IMG/VR virus record: IMGVR_UViG_3300009702_000096
Location: 1-20,150 of that record
DNA: 20,150 nt
Direction: 5' to 3' (one strand)
Source: a virus
A program made the position numbers and the translations under genes. Positions 15,482 through 20,150 of the stretch are shown here, one piece after another. The notes under the pieces are model-generated. The model saw only the letters and a list, made by a program, of their open reading frames with translations, did not search any database and was not told where the DNA came from. Every line of letters begins with the position of its first letter. Position 1 is the stretch's first letter.

Positions 15482-15987
15482 TACGTAGCCTCACCAAGCA
15501 CACTAAATGGGAACCTACGTACTACTTTATTTTCAACCTTAGACCCATCGCTCGATGGGATGGAGACAGGGAACACTGCCTGCTCTAAAACATCAATGAC
15601 CTCTTTCGGAACTTTTACTTCAGTATCCCGTGGAATCTGCCAAACATAACCATTCACTCCAACAGGAACATACGGTGTGTTATCTACACCTTCTTGGCTA
15701 TGAATGATCAGCCTATACTTTTTAGTTCTGGTGCGTTTCGTTCCCGTAGCAGGTTTTATTTCTACAACAGGTTCAGTATCCTCAGCTTCTACTTCCTTAT
15801 CGCTGGATTTAGCCTTAGCCTTAGCCTTAGCCTTAGCAGCTATTTTATTACTTGCCTCGTCGATTGCTTCTATTAGTGCGGTCTTCGTCATAGTATCTGG
15901 GTCTAAGTCCAAACCAAATTCAGACTTAGCGATCAATGCTAATTCTGCTTCAGACCTTGCAGTCAAAAATTCTTTCGTATATGCCAT
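15481..15987 (-). CDS. Head-associated protein with SAP/HeH-like N-terminus and (AK)n linker
   Basis: The 168-residue product starts with a helical stretch (SEAELALIAKSEFGLDLDPD followed by MTKTALIEAI), which resembles the helix-extended loop-helix (SAP/HeH) fold that can bind nucleic acid. A run of alternating Ala and Lys follows (about residues 51-60), then an acidic stretch and a basic RTRTKK. The C-terminal half is beta-rich (YRLIIHSQEGVDN then NGYVWQIPRDTEVKVP), a pattern I recall from conserved phage proteins near the capsid gene. It lies directly after the strong terminator at 16001-16026, with GGAG touching the T tract. A DNA- or head-vertex-binding role is inferred, not shown. Confidence 0.75.
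   Translation of the reverse strand: MAYTKEFLTARSEAELALIAKSEFGLDLDPDTMTKTALIEAIDEASNKIAAKAKAKAKAKSSDKEVEAEDTEPVVEIKPATGTKRTRTKKYRLIIHSQEGVDNTPYVPVGVNGYVWQIPRDTEVKVPKEVIDVLEQAVFPVSIPSSDGSKVENKVVRRFPFSVLGEAT
15809..15838. repeat. Hexanucleotide repeat (ttagcc)5 encoding Ala-Lys
   Basis: Five six-base units, the last ending in a instead of c, encode alternating Lys and Ala on the minus strand. The unit length is a multiple of three, so the frame is kept when units are gained or lost. It joins the helical N-terminal part to the acidic middle of the gene product and may act as a flexible or helical linker of variable length. Confidence 0.9.
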
Positions 15988-15996
15988 TGTTGTTTA

Positions 15997-16000
15997 CTCC
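15997..16000 (-). promoter_or_regulatory. Shine-Dalgarno adjoining the terminator T tract
   Basis: GGAG on the minus strand lies 9 bases before the ATG of the gene at 15481-15987 and touches the run of seven T of the terminator. There is no room for a separate promoter between them. Confidence 0.7.
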
Positions 16001-16026
16001 AAAAAAATCCCCCGCCGAAGCGGGGG
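16001..16026 (-). terminator. Strong intrinsic terminator
   Basis: On the minus strand, CCCCCGC, loop TTCG and GCGGGGG form a perfect 7-bp stem with a stable tetraloop, followed by one A and seven T. It lies 19 bases after the stop of the gene ending at 16046. It therefore ends, or partly ends, the transcript of the capsid-side genes before the connector and tail genes. Confidence 0.92.
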
Positions 16027-16045
16027 TAAAATGCGCCTATGTATA

Positions 16046-16609
16046 TTACAGCGCGGTCCGTGCAGGTAGGGTCATAACATCATAGAATGTAGCCGTAATT
16101 CCAGTAGCATTCAACGCGGTAATACCAGGGACAAAAGAAGTTACAGTATCAGTCTCTACTTTGATGAGACCAATCGCTGTGAATGATACTGGCACCCCTG
16201 GCAAGAACTGAATAGTAGACTCCTGTAAAACCGTATTCGATGGATACGGATCAGTTTGAGTCTGTGACGCATTGACCCCCCAGTTCTTATCAGCGTAGTA
16301 TGTAGTCCCATTCTGAAATACCGTTTTGAAGGTATCTCCTTGTATGGTAGCCACATTACCAGCAGCGTCTGCAACCAATGCGAAAAAGACTTTCTCGTTA
16401 GGACCAATACTAGTATTCCCAGCACTAAACGCTTGTGCGGAAAGCACGGCCAAATTGTGAATTACCCCATCGACAGTATAATCTACTGCGTTGGCCGTAT
16501 CCAAGGCTACTGGTGTGGTTGTATTAAAAGTTAGACCTGCTGCGCCTAAACAAACATTGCCTAGCGAAGTTCGGTACTCGTCGTTCATAAAAACCGCTAA
16601 TCTACCCAT
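16046..16609 (-). CDS. Virion protein after the capsid gene, candidate decoration or head-surface protein
   Basis: This 187-residue protein is not recognised. It has Thr/Ala/Val/Gly-rich beta-like sequence (TPVALDTANAVDYTVDG, FFALVADAAGNVATIQ, VPVSFTAIGLIKVETD) and a C-terminal hydrophobic strand (ATFYDVMTLPARTAL). No cysteine-rich or catalytic motif is present apart from a single Cys near residue 20. It is set apart from its neighbours by a terminator on each side, the capsid terminator upstream and the strong one downstream, so it probably accumulates to an intermediate level. Position and size fit a decoration protein or head fibre; this is inference. The start has GAGGT 8 bases upstream, close behind the T tract of the capsid terminator. 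Confidence 0.8.
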   Translation of the reverse strand: MGRLAVFMNDEYRTSLGNVCLGAAGLTFNTTTPVALDTANAVDYTVDGVIHNLAVLSAQAFSAGNTSIGPNEKVFFALVADAAGNVATIQGDTFKTVFQNGTTYYADKNWGVNASQTQTDPYPSNTVLQESTIQFLPGVPVSFTAIGLIKVETDTVTSFVPGITALNATGITATFYDVMTLPARTAL

Positions 16610-16628
16610 ATCGTTATACCTCTTAAGT

Positions 16629-16653
16629 AAAAAGCCTGCATATAGCAGGCTTA
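16629..16653 (-). terminator. Intrinsic terminator after the capsid gene
   Basis: On the minus strand, AAGCCTGC, loop TATAT and GCAGGCTT form an 8-bp stem that runs into TTTTT. The stem starts 16 bases after the capsid stop. The T tract is 5 bases from the Shine-Dalgarno of the next gene. It probably attenuates readthrough so that the capsid message is the most abundant, as is usual after major capsid genes. Confidence 0.85.
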
Positions 16654-16668
16654 TGATTTATCTAAATA

Positions 16669-17697
16669 TTATGCAGACGCCACAACCTCTGCGCGAACCA
16701 TAAACATATCATTTAGGATAACTGCGGTCTGCATGGTCTTCCAAGAGATATGTCCACGTTGCGCGAGAGGATCGCTATCAGACGGTTTCGGGTTTACGAC
16801 CATCGGAGTAAGTGCATTCTTACCCTTCAGCGGTACCAGACCATAGGCGTCTCTAGCAATATACAAGATCGGGTATACATCTGGGTTGGTCCCTGACGTG
16901 GACTGCAACGCGATACCGGTAGCGCCGGTGTTACCATTGACCCCACCGTTAGTCGCCAACGTGCCTGTAGCTGCGTCTGCCCAGGGTTCGATGATGGTGG
17001 AGCTTAGATACCGAACGTCTTCGACCTTACCGATCTCGGATTCATACGGGGTCATGCTGCCGTACCGCTCGATAGGGACAAACCCGGCCATGTCTCGGAT
17101 ATCGGCCTCCAAGTCAGGATGCACCAACGCGATGTACGACGGAGCTACGTTAGCAGTCTCATAGCTCGGGGTACTACGAACGACGGTGGTGATTACTCTG
17201 GCGTTCTGCCGTTTGAGCGCCCGCGTGACTCGGCGCTGAAACGGAGTGCTGATCGTGGTAGTCAACGCCGTGCGCGAAGTCCCGTTGGTGTACATCACAT
17301 TGGTGCCCGCTCGAAGAATTTCGAACCGCATCCGCTCGACCATTTGAGCTGCCTGCTCAGACAACACCATGGTGCCTTCCCGAAGTACTGGGTCTTCGTG
17401 GGTGTCCATCACTACATCGGTGATGGTAATGCGGTCCCCCATCTGTTTTACGACCGCAGTTACATCAGTGGCCGTGAGCTTATCCGCAGTGGGGGTCACC
17501 CCTTCAACCAGATACTTCGGAGTGTTGTCCAAAGAGTTATATCGGCGGAACTTAACCGTCTTCGTAGACCTCTGCGGCAACGGTTTCGCCTGGCCGAATT
17601 TTTCGATGAGCAGATACGGCAGAGCGCGTTTCAAAAAATCTTTGGACGCAAATGCTGCGGTACGCGGGGAAATATCCCCATATTGAGTAGTAGGCAT
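16669..17697 (-). CDS. Major capsid protein, N4-gp56 type
   Basis: The 342-residue product carries the N-terminal block MPTTQYGDISPRTAAFASKD, then LLIEKFGQAKPLPQRSTKTV and FRRYNSL, which I recognise as the N4-gp56 family of major capsid proteins. These form the icosahedral shell (HK97-like fold) of many short-tailed phages. Later family features include ITDVVMDTHEDPVLRE, then a helix with QAAQMVERMRFEILRAGTNV, and a C-terminal TAVILNDMFMVRAEVV. Length is usual for the family. Two in-frame ATGs are possible, at 17703 and 17697. AGGAGG lies at 17706-17711, only 2 bases from the first but 8 from the second, so 17697 is preferred. Scaffold upstream and terminator downstream agree with high expression. 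Confidence 0.93.
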   Translation of the reverse strand: MPTTQYGDISPRTAAFASKDFLKRALPYLLIEKFGQAKPLPQRSTKTVKFRRYNSLDNTPKYLVEGVTPTADKLTATDVTAVVKQMGDRITITDVVMDTHEDPVLREGTMVLSEQAAQMVERMRFEILRAGTNVMYTNGTSRTALTTTISTPFQRRVTRALKRQNARVITTVVRSTPSYETANVAPSYIALVHPDLEADIRDMAGFVPIERYGSMTPYESEIGKVEDVRYLSSTIIEPWADAATGTLATNGGVNGNTGATGIALQSTSGTNPDVYPILYIARDAYGLVPLKGKNALTPMVVNPKPSDSDPLAQRGHISWKTMQTAVILNDMFMVRAEVVASA

Positions 17698-17705
17698 GAG
17701 CATTA

Positions 17706-17711
17706 CCTCCT
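17706..17711 (-). promoter_or_regulatory. Shine-Dalgarno AGGAGG of the capsid gene
   Basis: The perfect AGGAGG is 8 bases before the ATG at 17697 and 2 bases before the ATG at 17703. The spacing favours the downstream start and drops residues Met-Leu from the longer reading. It is the strongest ribosome binding site in the window, as expected for the coat protein. Confidence 0.9.
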
Positions 17712-17724
17712 AAAAAGGTTGATA

Positions 17725-17754
17725 ATGGGAGCTTAATTTGGAGCTTCCTCCCAT
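17725..17754. other. 7-bp perfect inverted repeat at the scaffold stop
   Basis: ATGGGAG (17725-17731) and CTCCCAT (17748-17754) flank a 16-base loop across the end of the scaffold gene, about 14 bases upstream of the capsid Shine-Dalgarno. The loop can also pair GCTT with GAGC in a shorter competing hairpin. There is no T tract after it on the minus strand, so it is not a terminator. It could shape the mRNA at the scaffold-coat junction. It could also be chance. Confidence 0.35.
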
Positions 17755-18578
17755 GCCGAGTCAAAGTCTTCTACGTCTGGAGCAGCCTTTGCAGGGAACG
17801 ACCCCCGCCGGTTCTTAACCGCAGTTGCTGACGCGACTTTGCCTGGCGGCACGGAAGACTTGGATTTAGGCTTCGCCACTGAAGCCTTGTATTCATCCAA
17901 TAGCGAAATAACCTCTTGCGGAGTTCCTTGATCCACAATCCGGGTATACGCAGGTTTCAAATGTACTGGTCTGGATTCTATCCATGCCTGAAACTCAGGA
18001 GACTCTGCTACGTCATAAGCGTCTGGATGAACTGCTTCGATTGTCTGTGCATGAGTCTGCGCGAGGATTTCTTGTAGACTTTGCTCTACTGGAGTCACTC
18101 GATTCATCGCCTGAGCAACTAAATCTTGCGCTCTACGATTGGCGATCAGCTCCATGGCTTGAACTACTTCGTCCGAGTATTTTTCCCTGAACTCATTTAA
18201 GAAAGCTTCGTCGTCATCCTGGGTTTCAGGGGTCTCAGAAGCTTCAGGGGTCTCAGAAGTAGATTCCTTGGTCTGTTCGCGGTAAGCTCGAAACCGACCC
18301 TCAAGAGCTTTATAGTCTCGACGGAGCTTTTCAAGCTCGGCATTGATGTCTACGTGTTCTTCACCGGATTCCTCAGCTTCTTCAGCTTCTTCATCCGATT
18401 CTGATAATCCCTCCTCGGGGATATCTTCATCTTCAACTAAAGATTCATCGCCTTCTAACGATTCAGTTTCAACGGATTCCTCATCCCCCGAAACATTGGA
18501 ACCTTCAGTGGATTCAGAGCTAGTTTCCTCAGGATCTTCATCCCAAGCGGTATCGAAGTCGTTTTGTGTTTCAGGCAT
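17733..18578 (-). CDS. Scaffolding protein
   Basis: The 281-residue protein lies directly upstream of the capsid gene and has the usual scaffold layout. An N-terminal, very acidic Glu/Asp/Ser half (to about residue 75) leads into coiled-coil-like helices (AELEKLRRDYKALEGRFRAY, then a region with VEQSLQEILAQTHAQ). A basic C-terminal stretch follows (KSKSSVPPG to KNRRGSF), and then a final acidic tail. Scaffolds guide coat assembly and leave or are degraded on maturation. Unusual here, DFDTAW-D-E near residues 7-14 recurs as DFDSAW-E-E near 271-278 at the extreme C-terminus. An 18-bp duplication gives SETPEA-SETPET. The start has GGAG 8 bases upstream. Confidence 0.9.
   Translation of the reverse strand: MPETQNDFDTAWDEDPEETSSESTEGSNVSGDEESVETESLEGDESLVEDEDIPEEGLSESDEEAEEAEESGEEHVDINAELEKLRRDYKALEGRFRAYREQTKESTSETPEASETPETQDDDEAFLNEFREKYSDEVVQAMELIANRRAQDLVAQAMNRVTPVEQSLQEILAQTHAQTIEAVHPDAYDVAESPEFQAWIESRPVHLKPAYTRIVDQGTPQEVISLLDEYKASVAKPKSKSSVPPGKVASATAVKNRRGSFPAKAAPDVEDFDSAWEEAPN
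18225..18260. repeat. 18-bp tandem duplication in the scaffold gene
   Basis: The unit ttcaggggtctcagaagc at 18225-18242 is followed by a copy at 18243-18260 that differs only in the last base. On the minus strand it encodes SETPEA then SETPET in the acidic, flexible part of the scaffold. Being 18 bases long, it keeps the frame. Confidence 0.9.
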
Positions 18579-18634
18579 AACATAATCTCCATGGGCCTTA
18601 TATAGGGCATGGTTGTAAATATACTGACATAAGG

Positions 18635-18868
18635 TCAGCTACGTGGAGGTTCAGCTAGTGACTTCCGTACGCGAAGAAGATGCCTGATAGCTCCTTGGAG
18701 GTATGGCACGTCCGTCGGGGCGGCACTCACTAACTGATCTTTTAAAGTCTGTATATGAAGATCAAGTAACTTGATTAATTGCTTGACTTCCAGGAGTTCC
18801 GATTTCGCCCGAAGCTCCTGAGTCAGTTTCTTGAGTTGCTGCTGGTTGGTTAGGCTGCTGTAGTCCAT
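18635..18868 (-). CDS. Small helical protein overlapping the portal 3' end
   Basis: The 77-residue product is mostly charged helix (QQLKKLTQELRAKSELLEVK, then QLIKLLDLHIQTLKDQLV), with a short Pro-rich turn and a basic end (RHLLRVRKSLAEPPRS). It is not recognised. Its ATG at 18868 lies inside the portal gene, giving a 107-base overlap, and no clear Shine-Dalgarno precedes it. Without it, 183 bases between portal and scaffold would be unassigned, so a gene here is likely even if the true start is uncertain. Small helical proteins after portal genes are common in podoviruses. Confidence in the gene is moderate; function is unknown. Confidence 0.6.
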   Translation of the reverse strand: MDYSSLTNQQQLKKLTQELRAKSELLEVKQLIKLLDLHIQTLKDQLVSAAPTDVPYLQGAIRHLLRVRKSLAEPPRS

Positions 18869-20150
18869 AATTCAACAATTGATCTATTTGTTGTTCTAAA
18901 GCTTGTTCTTTACTGAGAACGATGTCATCACCAAGTTCTAGCACCTGTTGGCGCTGTTTATTTAGTTCTTGTCGGTCTATATATGGTGCATCGAATTGGT
19001 TCATAGTAGCCGCAGCGAACTGTTCCAAATTCTGCGCTCTGATTTCACGAGCAACTAGGCTGGAAGTACCTTTTACTTTGACATTGAAATCGCCCTTTAT
19101 AGAAGGGTCAGGATTAAATTGCATATTCCAATGATACATAGCCTCGATAAAGGGTTTTTGTACATCATCGTCTATGCTAAACAATTGATCCTTGAAGGTT
19201 ATCTGCGCGGCAGTCATCAACAATGACAATCCACCTACTGTGCGACCAACAGAACCTTTACTAGACGCTTCCCCGTGCATAAAACTTGGAAGCGTGGACT
19301 CATGTACATTGGAAGCAAAATATTGTGCAAGCTCAAGATATTCACGAGTGTGGGAAGGTACATCAATAGCGCGTACTGCTGGGTACTGAGATTCCTGACC
19401 CACCCCCTGTCTAAGCCACACCTTTCGCGGATATACATCTCTGGGGTCTTCGTCGGGATGGATCAGATCGACGTTGACCTCGAACTGTGGACCTGCTGTA
19501 ATGGCCGCATTGTCCATCATGGCGCGGACACTGGCATTCAATCCTTTTTGGTCGTCTCGCATAATGGCTGGAATCCCTTCGCCAAAAATAGAGGTTTCGT
19601 CCTTAGCCCAATAATACCCATAAATAGGCATAGTCACGCCATCGATAGGCTGAATCTCGGCTTTGATTATACGGTCGCCGAGTATAAAGATGTTCGCCCA
19701 ATACTCTTCTATGGACTCATCCATCGGTAGTTCAATACCTAATGATTCTATTTCGTCGCGTTCTAGTACCCCCCAGCGCTCAAGTAACTCATAACGCTTT
19801 TTGGAAGAAATGTCAGCGGATAGATTGAGCCCTAACCTACGAAGTTCTATCTCCCAATGAGTAGGTGTAAAATCTGTTTCACGATGCTCTTTAAGATACT
19901 TAAGAATGACCTCACTTTGGAAATCATCACGTCTCATCAACTCAAACAGTTGATGTCTTGGTACAACTGTTCTCTGGTAATGAAACCTAGCTTCAGAGAA
20001 CGTAGTAGCCGAGCTATCGGGATAAGACTCCCATACAGGTACAAATTCAACATAGGGTTTTATAATAGGGGATGTTTTAAATTCCCATTCTCCTACGTCG
20101 TTTAATACCCAAGACCTGGTTGACTCGTTGCTTACCAATGGGCCTTTTAA
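18762..20150 (-). CDS. Portal protein (5' end outside the window)
   Basis: The frame stays open to base 20150, with no stop between base 20150 and the TTG at 20136-20138, so the gene begins to the right of the window. The 462 residues present show the portal pattern YGYYWAKDETSIFGEGIP, then DDQKGLNASVRAMMDNA, then ITAGPQFEV, and the helical stem and clip region after it, ending in a Gln/Ala/Thr-rich tail. The portal forms the dodecameric ring at one head vertex through which DNA enters and leaves. The (F)GxGIPxxMRDxQxxLNxxxRxxxDN block is characteristic of portals of short-tailed phages. The small helical gene overlaps its 3' end. Head genes follow, which fits. Confidence 0.9.
   Translation of the reverse strand, partial: LKGPLVSNESTRSWVLNDVGEWEFKTSPIIKPYVEFVPVWESYPDSSATTFSEARFHYQRTVVPRHQLFELMRRDDFQSEVILKYLKEHRETDFTPTHWEIELRRLGLNLSADISSKKRYELLERWGVLERDEIESLGIELPMDESIEEYWANIFILGDRIIKAEIQPIDGVTMPIYGYYWAKDETSIFGEGIPAIMRDDQKGLNASVRAMMDNAAITAGPQFEVNVDLIHPDEDPRDVYPRKVWLRQGVGQESQYPAVRAIDVPSHTREYLELAQYFASNVHESTLPSFMHGEASSKGSVGRTVGGLSLLMTAAQITFKDQLFSIDDDVQKPFIEAMYHWNMQFNPDPSIKGDFNVKVKGTSSLVAREIRAQNLEQFAAATMNQFDAPYIDRQELNKQRQQVLELGDDIVLSKEQALEQQIDQLLNYGLQQPNQPAATQETDSGASGEIGTPGSQAINQVT

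Noticed and set aside
18624-18638. Hairpin CTGAC-CTTAT-GTCAG after the small gene, considered as a terminator
   Set aside because: Only five base pairs, overlapping the stop codon, followed by TATATTTAC rather than a T tract.

Overview
This window is part of the virion-structure module of a tailed bacteriophage, or of a prophage carrying one. Every supported gene lies on the minus strand, so the module is read from base 20150 down to base 1. Genes are packed with almost no spacing; the longest gap is 85 bases. No host gene, integrase, tRNA or insertion sequence is visible. Bacterial Shine-Dalgarno sites precede many starts. The host cannot be named from this sequence.

Head region (20150 to 16046): a portal protein cut by the right edge, a small helical protein overlapping the portal 3' end, a very acidic scaffolding protein, and a major capsid protein of the N4-gp56 type. 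Next comes a small unknown, possibly a decoration or head-surface protein. Two intrinsic terminators sit directly after the capsid gene and after this small gene. The second has a perfect GC-rich 7-bp stem, a TTCG loop and seven T. The T tracts run almost into the Shine-Dalgarno sites of the next genes, which suggests stepwise attenuation of the transcript rather than separate operons.

Connector and adsorption region (15987 to 4742): a SAP/HeH-like acidic/basic protein, a head-tail adaptor, a small beta-rich protein, a LamG-like protein with a C-terminal array of about 15-residue LPxxW repeats, a conserved virion protein, a probable fibre-tail adaptor, a propeller-like candidate tail nozzle or DNA-stabilisation protein, a 152-residue protein, a 762-residue orphan, a 147-residue paralog of the 152-residue protein, a jelly-roll protein with about 20-residue LP repeats, and a small beta-rich protein. 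No tape measure, tail tube or sheath gene is seen. With the N4-gp56 coat and the portal type, that argues for a short-tailed (podovirus) virion.

Distal region (4745 to 1): a proline-rich and coiled-coil protein, a low-complexity protein, and the first 450 codons of a large Ala/Gly-rich protein that runs off the left edge in a QPTQP tandem repeat. The last resembles the N-terminal part of large internal, ejected virion proteins.

The genes probably act together as head assembly (scaffold, coat, portal), head closure and short tail, host-binding fibres or spikes, and internal or ejected proteins. Terminase, lysis and replication genes are outside the window. The most unusual items are the periodic LPxxW array, the paralog pair flanking an orphan giant gene, the scaffold motif present at both ends, and the two terminators that have no visible promoter after them.
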